Below the pieces are notes generated by a model. It saw only the letters and a list, made by a program, of their open reading frames with translations. It was not told the DNA's origin and did no database searches. A DNA stretch of 64,000 bases, taken from positions 280,755-344,754 of the forward strand of contig NZ_JAHLMF010000006.1 of assembly GCF_018919385.1 (NCBI RefSeq). Direction: 5' to 3'. Each line of letters begins with the position of its first letter. Positions within the stretch are counted from its first letter, which is position 1. Below, piece after piece: positions 56,911-64,000 of the stretch. The DNA is from Geomonas diazotrophica (lineage in GTDB: Bacteria; Desulfobacterota; Desulfuromonadia; Geobacterales; Geobacteraceae). The translations under genes and the position numbers were made by a program.

Positions 56911-58101
56911 TTAAAGCTGCACCCCCATAACATCGGCCACGGTATGGATGTCCTTATCGCCCCTGCCCGACAGACAGACGACGATGCTCTCATTGGCGGA
57001 AAGTGTCGGAGCCAGACGCAGTGCATGGGCGACTGCGTGGGAAGACTCCAGGGCGGGGATGATCCCCTCCTCGCGGGTCAGCACCTGGAAGGCGTCCAGG
57101 GCCTCGTCATCGGTGACGGAGACGTAGCTGGCCCGTCCAATCTCCTTCAGGTACGAGTGTTCCGGTCCCACGCCCGGGTAGTCCAATCCGGCCGAAATGG
57201 AATGGGCGTGGGCGATCTGACCGAACTCGTCCTGCAGGAGATACGTTTTGTTGCCGTGCAGTACCCCGACGCTGCCGGCGGACAGAGGCGCCGCGTGCCT
57301 GCCGCTGTCGATGCCGTAGCCGGCCGCTTCGACGCCGATCATCTGCACCGATTCATCTTTAACGAAGGGATGGAAGAGCCCGATGGCGTTGCTTCCTCCC
57401 CCGACCGCGGCGACCAGGTAGTCGGGAAGCCTCCCTTCGGCTTCCAGGTGCTGCGCCCTCGCCTCCTGGCCGATGATGGCCTGGAAGTCGCGCACCATGA
57501 CCGGGTAGGGATGGGGGCCGGCGACGGTGCCGATTATGTAGAAGGTGTCATCCACGTGGGTCACCCACTGGCGCATCGCCTCGTTCATGGCGTCCTTCAG
57601 GGTCGCGGTGCCGGAACTGACCGGGGTGACCTTGGCGCCGAGAAGCTTCATCCTGAAAACGTTCAGGGACTGGCGACGGATGTCCTCCACGCCCATGAAC
57701 ACCTCGCACTCCATGCCGAAGAGCGCCGCGACGGTCGCCGTCGCCACACCGTGCTGACCGGCGCCGGTCTCGGCGATCACCTTCTTCTTCCCCATCCGCT
57801 TGGCGAGCAGGCCCTGGCCGATGGTGTTGTTCACCTTGTGCGCGCCGGTGTGGTTCAGGTCCTCGCGCTTCAGATAGATCTTCGCGCCCCCCATTTTCCG
57901 GCTCAGTTTCTCGGCGAAGTAGAGCGGGTTGGGACGGCCGACATACTGGCGCAGGTAGTAGGCGTACTCCTCCTGGAACCCCTTTTCGTTGCGAAAATGG
58001 TGGTAGGCTTGCTCGAGTTCGAGCAGCGCCGGCATGAGCGTTTCCGAGACGTATCTGCCGCCGAAACGTCCGAAGTGTCCACTGTTGTCAGGCGTATCCA
58101 A
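56911..58101 (-). CDS. trpB: Tryptophan synthase beta chain TrpB, stand-alone
   Basis: A 396-residue PLP enzyme joining indole and serine to make tryptophan. The PLP Lys is in [14 protein letters not shown] (about 87), with [12 protein letters not shown] (about 110), the phosphate loop [15 protein letters not shown] and the acceptor-site [10 protein letters not shown]. It is the TrpB1 type that normally partners TrpA. No trpA or other trp gene is adjacent, and a terminator follows. The start is TTG at 58099-58101, five bases after GGAGG. A strong sigma70 promoter lies 30 bases upstream, leaving no room for a trp attenuator. Confidence 0.96.
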   Translation of the reverse strand: MDTPDNSGHFGRFGGRYVSETLMPALLELEQAYHHFRNEKGFQEEYAYYLRQYVGRPNPLYFAEKLSRKMGGAKIYLKREDLNHTGAHKVNNTIGQGLLAKRMGKKKVIAETGAGQHGVATATVAALFGMECEVFMGVEDIRRQSLNVFRMKLLGAKVTPVSSGTATLKDAMNEAMRQWVTHVDDTFYIIGTVAGPHPYPVMVRDFQAIIGQEARAQHLEAEGRLPDYLVAAVGGGSNAIGLFHPFVKDESVQMIGVEAAGYGIDSGRHAAPLSAGSVGVLHGNKTYLLQDEFGQIAHAHSISAGLDYPGVGPEHSYLKEIGRASYVSVTDDEALDAFQVLTREEGIIPALESSHAVAHALRLAPTLSANESIVVCLSGRGDKDIHTVADVMGVQL

Positions 58102-58131
58102 AGTTGCCTCCGGTAGGTGTATGAGGGAAGC

Positions 58132-58160
58132 ATTATAGACTATTTGTCGATAAATTGCAA
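58132..58160 (-). promoter_or_regulatory. Sigma70 promoter of trpB
   Basis: On the minus strand TTGCAA and TATAAT are exactly 17 bases apart. The start would lie near 58125, giving a leader of about 25 bases. Confidence 0.75.
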
Positions 58161-58365
58161 GCTTACAGAGCCACCCCCCCGGACAACCCCCCGCCGTTAC
58201 ACACTTTTAGCCGTTTATCTTTGCCTTATTTTCTGCTTTGAGCTACAAATATCACCTGTTCCGGAAGCTCATTTTCGGGCACGAAATCGGCCTCATTCTG
58301 TGCCATTTTTTTCTCTGACAGAGGTCTTTTTTTGCTCCTGAAAAGTAACCGTCACGAGGTAACCG

Positions 58366-58842
58366 ATGTCCTTGCAGCAACCCTTTCACATAGTGCTGGT
58401 CGAGCCCGAGATTCCGCCTAACACCGGAAACATCGCGAGGCTCTGCGGGGCCACCGGTACCGTCCTGCACCTGGTCGGCAAGCTCGGCTTCTCCACCGAC
58501 GACCGTTACCTGAAACGCGCCGGGCTCGACTACTGGAGCGAAGTCGACATCCGCTACTGGGACGACCTGGGGGCCCTGCGAGGGGCGTTCCCCCAGGGGC
58601 GTTTCATCTACACCAGCAAGAAGGCGCCCAAAAGCTACCTGGAGTTGGGCTTTCGTCCCGGCGACTTCATCGTTTTCGGGAAGGAAACCAAGGGACTCCC
58701 GGAGGAGCTCATCGAAGCGAACCCGGAGACCGCTGTGCGGATCCCGATCATCGGCAAGGTGCGCAGCTTGAACCTCTCCACCTCAGCCGGCATCGTGCTG
58801 TACGAGGCGCTACGCCAGACCGGCGCGCTGGAGGGGGCGTAG
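58366..58842 (+). CDS. trmL: tRNA (cytidine/uridine-34-2'-O)-methyltransferase TrmL
   Basis: A 158-residue SPOUT-fold enzyme that methylates the wobble ribose of tRNA-Leu. Conserved segments are [18 protein letters not shown] (about 15-32), [28 protein letters not shown] (about 103) and [28 protein letters not shown] at the knotted C-terminus. Length fits the family. ACGAGGT precedes the ATG. It is divergent from trpB with 264 bases between, which hold the trpB promoter and no other recognisable element. Confidence 0.94.
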   Translation: MSLQQPFHIVLVEPEIPPNTGNIARLCGATGTVLHLVGKLGFSTDDRYLKRAGLDYWSEVDIRYWDDLGALRGAFPQGRFIYTSKKAPKSYLELGFRPGDFIVFGKETKGLPEELIEANPETAVRIPIIGKVRSLNLSTSAGIVLYEALRQTGALEGA

Positions 58843-58910
58843 GCGAGGAAGCGAAGGGGGCCTTGGCAATCTCTCCTTGATGCCACTCTCTCTTGGCCCG
58901 AGCCCCAGTC

Positions 58911-58933
58911 CCCCCTCCCGCAAGGGGAGGGGG
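58911..58933. repeat. Short CCCCCTCCC palindromic repeat
   Basis: CCCCCTCCC, GCAAG and GGGAGGGGG immediately upstream of the cupin ribosome-binding site. It belongs to the dispersed CCCTC/GAGGG family. Confidence 0.5.
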
Positions 58934-58954
58934 AATCACGATAAAGGAGAACGC

Positions 58955-59284
58955 ATGTTCAAGAAGAGAAGCGACGCAGGTTACCGGCAGGTGCTGCCGG
59001 GAATCCGGCAGAAGACCTTGGTGCACGGGGATAAGACGCTGATGGTGGAGTTCCTGCTGGACAAAGGGGCCCTGCTGCCGCAGCACAGCCACCCGCACGA
59101 ACAGACCGGGTACCTGGTGAGCGGACGGATCCGGCTCGACATCGGCGGAAACAAGGAAGAAATACTGGCTGGGGACAGCTGGTGCATCGCAGGAGGCGCC
59201 GAGCACAACGCCGAGATTCTCGAGGATTCCGTAGCCATCGAGGTCTTCTCTCCGGTGCGTGAGGAGTACCTTCCTGAGCCTTAA
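58955..59284 (+). CDS. Cupin-domain protein
   Basis: A 109-residue single-domain cupin. Motif 1 reads [22 protein letters not shown] (His-His-Glu metal set, about 47-68), and motif 2 [16 protein letters not shown] gives the final His. Small cupins of this type bind a metal and act as isomerases, sensors or dioxygenases; the reaction cannot be told. I chose the ATG at 58955, after AAAGGAGA. The stop codon lies within a palindrome shared with the convergent exoD end. Confidence 0.88.
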   Translation: MFKKRSDAGYRQVLPGIRQKTLVHGDKTLMVEFLLDKGALLPQHSHPHEQTGYLVSGRIRLDIGGNKEEILAGDSWCIAGGAEHNAEILEDSVAIEVFSPVREEYLPEP

Positions 59285-59290
59285 GGCTCA
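59275..59290. terminator. Palindrome containing both convergent stop codons
   Basis: TGAGCCTTAAGGCTCA is a perfect 16-base palindrome holding the TAA of the cupin gene and the TGA of exoD. It is a very compact end for convergent genes three bases apart; T runs are absent. Confidence 0.45.
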
Positions 59291-59872
59291 GCTGAACTGG
59301 TAGATCACGAGGGCGAAACTGACCGCCGTAACCGCGAACGCGATCAGGGCCAAGAGGCCGTCGCGCGAGATCAGGGCCAGCCCGAACGCAGTCAGCGCGA
59401 GCCCGGCGCCGTGTGCCGAGAAGGGGACCAGTTCCATGACCGGCATGACGACCGCTATGGCCGCGCAAGCGAATGAGATGAGGTAGATGCTCCCCCCCCT
59501 GATCAACGCCGGCAGACGTGGGCGCATCACCCGGTCGATGAAACGCGCCACGGGGCGCAGCCATCTGACCGCCTTATGCACCTTTTCCTGAGCCAACGAG
59601 CGTCGCAGCAACCACCTCGGCAGCCAGAAATGGTCCCTGCGGAAAAACAGCTGCCCCGCGATCAGCAGGATCAGGACCCCGGTGGCGGTGGGCACGCCGG
59701 GCATGCCGCTCAGCGGGGAAGCGGCGATCACCCCCACCATGAGCAGCAGCGGCCCGAAGGATCGGTTCCCGACCGATTCCACTATTTTCCCCAAAGAAAC
59801 GCGCCCAGCTCCGTCAGCGGAGTCTCCGATCCGGTCGAGCATCTCCTGAAGGGTGGTGATCTCTCGCGCCAT
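59288..59872 (-). CDS. exoD: ExoD family membrane protein
   Basis: A 194-residue protein of the ExoD family, first described from exopolysaccharide synthesis in Sinorhizobium but of unknown biochemical role. Markers are VSLGKIVESVGNRSFGPLLLMVG (about 27-49), ASPLSGMPGVPTATGVLILL, FRRDHFWLPRWLLRRSL and about four to five membrane helices. I chose the ATG at 59872; the frame is open for 35 further codons upstream with no family match. It is divergent from rubrerythrin and convergent with the cupin gene. Confidence 0.88.
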   Translation of the reverse strand: MAREITTLQEMLDRIGDSADGAGRVSLGKIVESVGNRSFGPLLLMVGVIAASPLSGMPGVPTATGVLILLIAGQLFFRRDHFWLPRWLLRRSLAQEKVHKAVRWLRPVARFIDRVMRPRLPALIRGGSIYLISFACAAIAVVMPVMELVPFSAHGAGLALTAFGLALISRDGLLALIAFAVTAVSFALVIYQFS

Positions 59873-60031
59873 CTTGCCCCTCTTTGGTGCCGCCGCAAGC
59901 AATACCGACACCCTTGCCGCAACACCCACGAAGATTACATTGGCACATTTTAATGTCAAGAAGGCTTCCAGCTCCACCGGTCTGAGCCAAAAAACGTATA
60001 CATATCAGACAAATATAATGTATCCCTCGCC

Positions 60032-60059
60032 TTGACTGGGACAGATGCCTCGTTATATT
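60032..60059 (+). promoter_or_regulatory. Sigma70 promoter of the rubrerythrin gene
   Basis: TTGACT and TATATT are 16 bases apart. The start would be near 60066, with a leader of about 30 bases. AT-rich sequence upstream (59995-60025) includes ATACAT and ATGTAT half-sites 13 bases apart, which might bind a repressor. Confidence 0.65.
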
Positions 60060-60094
60060 CAAGCTGCACATTTTCACATAACGAGGAGGAAGAG

Positions 60095-60595
60095 ATGTCG
60101 ACCAGGGATAACCTTGCCGAGGCGTTTGCCGGAGAGAGTCAAGCCAACCGTAAGTACCTCGCCTTTGCCAAGAAGGCCGAAGCGGAGGGGCTGCCGCAGG
60201 TGGCGAAACTGTTTCGCGCCGCGGCACACGCCGAAACGGTGCATGCCCACGCGCACCTGCGCGCCATGGACGGGATCAAGAGCACCGTCGACAACCTGAA
60301 GGAGGCCATCGAGGGAGAAGGCTTCGAGTTCCAGAAGATGTACCCGCCGTTCCTCGAGCAGGCGAAGCAGGAGGGACACCGCGCCGCCGAGACTTCCTTC
60401 AAGTTCGCCCTGGCAGTGGAAGAGGTACATCACGACCTGTACCAGCAGGCCCTGGCGGCGGTACAAAACGGCGTCGACCTCGCCGACCGCCCCGTCTACG
60501 TCTGCGAAGTCTGCGGCAACACGGTCTACGACGAGGCGCCCGACAAGTGCGCCGTCTGCCTGGTGCCGAAAGAGAAGTTCACCAGGATCGCCTGA
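60095..60595 (+). CDS. rbr: Rubrerythrin
   Basis: A 166-residue non-haem iron protein that reduces hydrogen peroxide in anaerobes. The ferritin-like diiron domain has EAFAGESQANRKYLAF, FRAAAHAETVHAHAHL and, near residue 115, FALAVEEVHHDLYQQAL, giving the Glu and His ligands. The C-terminal rubredoxin domain has CEVCG (about 140) and DKCAVC. CGAGGAGGAAG precedes the ATG. A strong terminator follows, so it is monocistronic. Together with desulfoferrodoxin it completes a superoxide-to-peroxide-to-water route. Confidence 0.96.
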   Translation: MSTRDNLAEAFAGESQANRKYLAFAKKAEAEGLPQVAKLFRAAAHAETVHAHAHLRAMDGIKSTVDNLKEAIEGEGFEFQKMYPPFLEQAKQEGHRAAETSFKFALAVEEVHHDLYQQALAAVQNGVDLADRPVYVCEVCGNTVYDEAPDKCAVCLVPKEKFTRIA

Positions 60596-60603
60596 CATGA
60601 AAA

Positions 60604-60629
60604 GGGCGCCGCCGAAATCGGCGGCGCCC
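60604..60629 (+). terminator. Intrinsic terminator after rubrerythrin
   Basis: GGGCGCCGCCGA and TCGGCGGCGCCC pair around an AA loop, followed by TTCCTTTTATC. Confidence 0.9.
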
Positions 60630-60647
60630 TTCCTTTTATCAGATCTC

Positions 60648-60735
60648 AACGCAAAGACGCAGAGGCGCAAAGAAAACGTGGGGCATGGGAAAACTTCGTC
60701 CTTCGCCTTTCTTTGCGCCTTCGCGCCTTTGCGTG
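60648..60735. repeat. Inverted-repeat element with CGCAAAG arms
   Basis: Arms of about 25 bases (60648-60672 and 60711-60735) are imperfect inverted copies of a sequence built from CGCAAAGACGC and GGCGCAAAG. The central 38 bases have no gene. Similar CGCAAAG repeats are known as dispersed elements in several bacteria. It lies between convergent rubrerythrin and hydrolase genes. Confidence 0.7.
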
Positions 60736-60749
60736 AAAAGCCCGGGGAC

Positions 60750-61487
60750 TTACGGGTTTCTTATGCTGACCCGTCCCGGCGTCGCCCAGTCGTTGTGCCC
60801 CCCCTCGATCTCCCGGAACGTCGTGCCTGGCCGGCTTTCCGCCAGGGTCTTCGCGAACTTCATCGGAATCACCTCGTCGTGGGTGATGCCGAAGATCTCC
60901 ACCCTCCCCCGATACCCCTTGAGCGCCTCGATATTGTCCCAATCGTCGGAGAGGAGCAGGCGCACCGGCAGGAACGGGTAGTGGTACTGCCCCACCCGGT
61001 GCAGCTTGTCAAATGGCGCCACCAAGACGATCTTGTCCGGCTGCGGAACCATGGCGGCCAGGGAGCAGGCGGGGCCGCTGCCTAGGGACTCCCCCACGAC
61101 ACAGACCGGCGTTGCCGGAAACTGCTGCCGCAGCAGCAGGTACCCCTGCTGGGCAGCCCTGTTCAGCGTCTCCTTCGAAGGGGTCCCGGGGCGCCGGCCG
61201 TACCCCGGGTACTCCAGGATATAGACGCTGTCGTCGCCGGCAAACGAGCGGAGCGCGTAGGCGCGATCGCTGGCCTGCCCGCCGTTGCCGTGCAGCATGA
61301 GCCAGACGTTCTTTGGCGCGGGGACGGTCCGAGCGAAGCCGATCAGCTCCCCCTGGGCGCGCCAGTTTTCCAACCCGTTGCTGCGGTCATGGTGGGTCGG
61401 GAAATAGAGCAGCCGTCGCTGCCAGGCCGCGGCACTCAGCAAGAGAGCCACCAGGCAGACCAGCAACAAAAGGCAAAGCCGTGCCAT
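60750..61487 (-). CDS. Alpha/beta hydrolase (membrane-anchored, ABHD13/BEM46-like)
   Basis: A 245-residue protein. An N-terminal hydrophobic anchor (RLCLLLLVCLVALLLSAA) precedes the fold: LLYFPTHHD, oxyanion loop WLMLHGNGGQASDRA (about 64), YPGYGRRPGTPSKE, nucleophile Ser in VVGESLGSGPA (about 132), Asp in GITHDEVIP (about 203) and His in EGGHNDW. The triad is complete. Such enzymes are esterases, thioesterases or peptidases with unknown substrates. It is 11 bases downstream of the PAS kinase stop codon, so the two may be an operon. Confidence 0.88.
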   Translation of the reverse strand: MARLCLLLLVCLVALLLSAAAWQRRLLYFPTHHDRSNGLENWRAQGELIGFARTVPAPKNVWLMLHGNGGQASDRAYALRSFAGDDSVYILEYPGYGRRPGTPSKETLNRAAQQGYLLLRQQFPATPVCVVGESLGSGPACSLAAMVPQPDKIVLVAPFDKLHRVGQYHYPFLPVRLLLSDDWDNIEALKGYRGRVEIFGITHDEVIPMKFAKTLAESRPGTTFREIEGGHNDWATPGRVSIRNP

Positions 61488-61498
61488 GACATCCCCCC

Positions 61499-63250
61499 CT
61501 AGCCCCGCGGCAGGGTGAAGTAGACGGTCGCCCCCTGGTCCACGACGCCGTTTGCCCAGACCGTGCCGCCGTGGCGCTCTACGATGCGCTTTACCGTGGC
61601 GAGCCCAATGCCGGTCCCCTCGAACTCGGAGCCGTGCAGCCGTTGGAATGCCCCGAACAGCTTGTCCTGGTATGCCATGTCGAATCCCACGCCGTTGTCC
61701 TTGATGAAAAAGGCTTCGTCGCCGTCGTGAAGCCGGCGCCCGAATTCGATCATGGCCCGCTCCCGGATGCTCGAATACTTCCAGGCGTTGCCGACAAGGT
61801 TCTCCAGCATCAGCTCCAGAAGCAGCCGGTCCCCCTCGACCTTCAAGCCGGGCTCGATCAGGAAATCGACCCGCCGCGCCGGATCGGCATCCTGCAGCTT
61901 ACACCCGATGCCGAAGGCGAGCTCGCTCAGGCTCACCTCGACCCGCCTCAGCTCCGAGCGCCCGATGCGCGACAGCTCCAGCAGGTCGTCGATCAGGTCC
62001 CCCATCCTTTTGCTGGAGGTGCGTATCCGCTCCAGGTACCCCCGCGCCTCGGGTACCAGGGCGGGACCGAACTCCTCGAGCAGAATCGATCCGTAACTGT
62101 TGATGTGCCGCAAAGGACCGCGCAGGTCGTGGGATACGGAGTAGCTGAATGCCTCCTGCTCCCGCATGGCCGCTTCCAGCCGCGCCGTCCGCTCCAGCAC
62201 CCGCCGCTCGAGCTCCTCGTTCAAAAGTCGCAGTTCCTCCGCCATGCGTCGGCTCTGCGTGACGTCACGCCCGATGCCGAACAGCCCGACGACCTCTCCC
62301 TGATTGTTGTGCAGAGGGCCCTTGATCACTTCCAAAACCAGGGAGTCGCCATTGCCTTTTTTCAACTCCCGCTCCATCGTCAGCGCCTGGTTGCCGTTCA
62401 ACACCTCGTGGTCCCCCTGCATGACCGCGCGCGCCACCTCTGGGGGGAACACCGCATGGTCATCCATCCCAAGCACCTGCTCGAGTCGCCTTCCGGTCAT
62501 GTAACAGGCCGCCGCGTTGAAGAGGAGGTAGCGTCCGCTGATGTCCTTGACCCAGACCGCGTCGGTCGTCCCATCTATCACCGAGTTGAGCAGCTCCCGA
62601 TTTTGCAGCAGCGCCCCTTCCACCGCGGTGCGTTCCACGACGACGCGCTGCAGCTCTTCGTTTAGGGCAACCAGCCGGTTCTGCTCGGTTTCGTGGCCTC
62701 TCAGCAGGGTCCAAAGCATCACGGCGCAACACAAGGCAGTCACTGCAAATCCGACCATGTTGTCAGCGATGCGGTCCTGCTCGGAGTGAAACGGCGTGAC
62801 CCATTCGGGGAACCGCAACTCAAGCACCATGAGGGCGACGGCATCCACGAGCGTCAGCAACGAAGGCAGCCAACGCGCACGTCCCCTGAAGAAGATGGGG
62901 AGGTACATCAAGAGGCAGAAAAAATAGCAGGGGAGGCTCCCCTCCGAAGCGCCGTTGGGAAACCAGATCAGGTTCAGCAGGGCCATGAACATGAAGAAGA
63001 GCGTCGTCGTGTGATAGCGCTCCCGGGTGGACTCGATCAAAAGCAGCAGTGCGAGCCCACCAAAGACGGCGACGCAGACGTTGACGTAGGCGGGGAGGTG
63101 CTGCAGGTAGTTGGTCGGAATGACGACAAAAAACGAGGCGGCGGCGGCTGTCAGGCACAGCAGCACGAAGAGGTGTTGCTCCATGGTGGAGCCCCCCCTT
63201 TTCCATATGCAGGACTTGAACCTCGCGACGAGAGATCGCATCTCGCTCAT
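61499..63250 (-). CDS. Membrane PAS sensor histidine kinase
   Basis: A 583-residue sensor. About six membrane helices (25-195) form a sensory block of MASE-like type. A coiled coil leads to a PAS domain (about 230-350; VIDGTTDAVWVKDISGRYLLF), a second coiled coil, HisKA with YSVSHDLRGPLRHINSYGSI (about 375, the phytochrome-like H-box) and a HATPase (NLVGNAWKYSS, KDNGVGFDM, GTGIGLATVKRIV). There is no receiver. I kept the ATG at 63250 with GAGGT six bases upstream; an internal ATG (63184) with a GGGGG site is an alternative. The hydrolase gene follows by 11 bases. Confidence 0.92.
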   Translation of the reverse strand: MSEMRSLVARFKSCIWKRGGSTMEQHLFVLLCLTAAAASFFVVIPTNYLQHLPAYVNVCVAVFGGLALLLLIESTRERYHTTTLFFMFMALLNLIWFPNGASEGSLPCYFFCLLMYLPIFFRGRARWLPSLLTLVDAVALMVLELRFPEWVTPFHSEQDRIADNMVGFAVTALCCAVMLWTLLRGHETEQNRLVALNEELQRVVVERTAVEGALLQNRELLNSVIDGTTDAVWVKDISGRYLLFNAAACYMTGRRLEQVLGMDDHAVFPPEVARAVMQGDHEVLNGNQALTMERELKKGNGDSLVLEVIKGPLHNNQGEVVGLFGIGRDVTQSRRMAEELRLLNEELERRVLERTARLEAAMREQEAFSYSVSHDLRGPLRHINSYGSILLEEFGPALVPEARGYLERIRTSSKRMGDLIDDLLELSRIGRSELRRVEVSLSELAFGIGCKLQDADPARRVDFLIEPGLKVEGDRLLLELMLENLVGNAWKYSSIRERAMIEFGRRLHDGDEAFFIKDNGVGFDMAYQDKLFGAFQRLHGSEFEGTGIGLATVKRIVERHGGTVWANGVVDQGATVYFTLPRG

Positions 63251-63481
63251 GTGTTACCTCGTGCGCTGCCGGACTGGCCGCGGAAAACGCGAGCGCTAAA
63301 AATAACACATTAGCCAAGACTGATAAACACTTTTTTCGTCGCCGCCGCAACTAGAGTGAAGACTCCGCGGGAAGACATGGGCAGTGCACTGGATGGATAG
63401 TATGGCAGGGTTTGCGTGATGACTGTTGACGCGGTGCGTCCGAGGGAGTTACCGACCTCTTGGGCCATCACCGTTTCCGTC

Positions 63482-63787
63482 TCAGCGCCCCCTGAACCCG
63501 GTCACCTTGCGGTAGATGACCAGTTGTGCGGTGATGTCGACCAAAAGGACGGCTGTGGTGAAATACAAAAGCCACGTCGTGCGGTCGAAGTAGGCCAGGC
63601 AGTTGAAGAACATGTACAGGGCCACCACGAAGGACAACAGCCGGCGGATGCCCCTCGCCGACACCTCCCCCTCCTCTGCATCACTCCCCACCAGCGCGGC
63701 CAGCGCCGGTGCGGCGTGGTACCCGATGGTGGCATCGATGAAGGTCAGAAATATGTTGGCCACGAAGGCGCAGGTCAGCAGATCCAT
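63482..63787 (-). CDS. Small membrane protein of unknown function
   Basis: A 101-residue protein with three likely membrane helices: LLTCAFVANIFLTFIDATIGY, RRLLSFVVALYMFFNCLAYF and WLLYFTTAVLLVDITAQLVIY. Between the first and second is an acidic loop (GSDAEEGEVSARG). I recognise no family. It is separated from neighbours by 231 and 162 bases and appears monocistronic. Confidence 0.75.
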   Translation of the reverse strand: MDLLTCAFVANIFLTFIDATIGYHAAPALAALVGSDAEEGEVSARGIRRLLSFVVALYMFFNCLAYFDRTTWLLYFTTAVLLVDITAQLVIYRKVTGFRGR

Positions 63788-63900
63788 ATCAACTCCCCTC
63801 GGCTGAAGCCGGATGCCGCCAGAAAGTAAGACAAATCGGGGCCGGAATCAAGTGAATAAACGGGTGCGTCAGGGACGAAAAATACCATGCTGGCCATCCT

Positions 63901-63932
63901 GGTAACATTGAAGTGTGCCGCTTCAGGTTACC
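63901..63932 (+). promoter_or_regulatory. Inverted repeat ahead of the last gene
   Basis: GGTAAC pairs with GTTACC and inner GAAG pairs with CTTC around a seven-base loop, 18 bases before the next ATG. It could be an operator or leader hairpin. No T run follows. Confidence 0.4.
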
Positions 63933-63949
63933 GTACGAGGGAGGCCAAC

Positions 63950-64000
63950 ATGGCGAAAAAGAGTCTAACAGGAACTGAGCACTTTGTCGCAGGGTATGAA
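63950..64000 (+). CDS. Unidentified protein, 5' end only
   Basis: The first 17 codons (MAKKSLTGTEHFVAGYE) lie in the window after CGAGGGAGG. The start context is convincing, but the sequence is too short for identification. Confidence 0.55.
   Translation, partial: MAKKSLTGTEHFVAGYE

Noticed and set aside
58102..58365. Trp attenuator or T-box upstream of trpB
   Set aside because: The promoter leaves a leader of only about 25 bases with no Trp-codon peptide or T-box motif.

Overview
The window looks like chromosomal DNA of a Geobacteraceae-type deltaproteobacterium (Geobacter, Geomonas or Citrifermentans). The grounds are high GC, a dense set of signalling proteins (PAS hybrid kinases, HDOD, HD-GYP, CheX, a methyl-accepting chemotaxis protein), anaerobe oxidative-stress proteins (desulfoferrodoxin, rubrerythrin) and GC-rich palindromic intergenic repeats. 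This is inference from gene content; no 16S, tRNA or other marker RNA was seen. No insertion sequence, prophage, CRISPR array or secretion island was found, so most of the window is ordinary core and shell genome.

Layout. 1-3.5 kb: a minus-strand MacAB-like export operon (adaptor, ATPase, two permeases, the last one cut by the window edge). 3.5-8 kb: DUF503, rdgC, mnmA, an HDOD protein and a Nudix hydrolase. 8-13 kb: a signalling block with a receiver-kinase protein, a triple-PAS hybrid kinase and a divergent ANTAR regulator whose receiver lacks the phospho-acceptor Asp. 12.9-15 kb: a sigma70 promoter, a yybP-ykoY (Mn2+) riboswitch and an overlapping terminator ahead of htpX and a TerC-family gene. 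15-24 kb: a CNNM/CorC protein, CheX, an archaeal-type S-adenosylmethionine synthetase, an aminotransferase-NtrC-FxsA operon, metY, a YchJ protein and a Dabb protein. 24-28.6 kb: a secreted DUF4350 protein with desulfoferrodoxin, then overlapping genes for a HEAT-repeat protein and an HD-GYP protein that appear to share an N-terminal domain.

28.6-38.4 kb: an NRAMP transporter with an AT-rich palindromic operator, a double-domain universal stress protein, a 62-residue Cys protein, rhlE, a secreted aromatic- and Arg-rich protein, a BaeSR-like two-component system and a chemotaxis receptor. 38.4-45.4 kb: a CBS-ACT protein, a DUF4124 protein, metF, an ABC-F ATPase behind a leader hairpin, MarC and a quinone oxidoreductase. 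45.5-53.2 kb: yebC-ruvC-ruvA, then a transglutaminase and a hybrid kinase, then ruvB and hda. 53.3-64 kb: a second ABC-F protein, two lipoproteins, a stand-alone trpB, trmL, a cupin, exoD, rubrerythrin, an alpha/beta hydrolase, a PAS kinase and two small unknowns.

Themes. Manganese and oxidative stress recur: a Mn riboswitch in front of a membrane protease and a putative Mn exporter, an NRAMP importer, desulfoferrodoxin and rubrerythrin. Methionine and SAM metabolism is represented by metY, metF and the unusual SAM synthetase. The best candidates for something little described are the HEAT/HD-GYP pair with a shared N-terminal domain, the Mn-riboswitch htpX-TerC operon and the DUF4350-desulfoferrodoxin pair. 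I did not see an unmistakable new multi-gene defence or mobile system.
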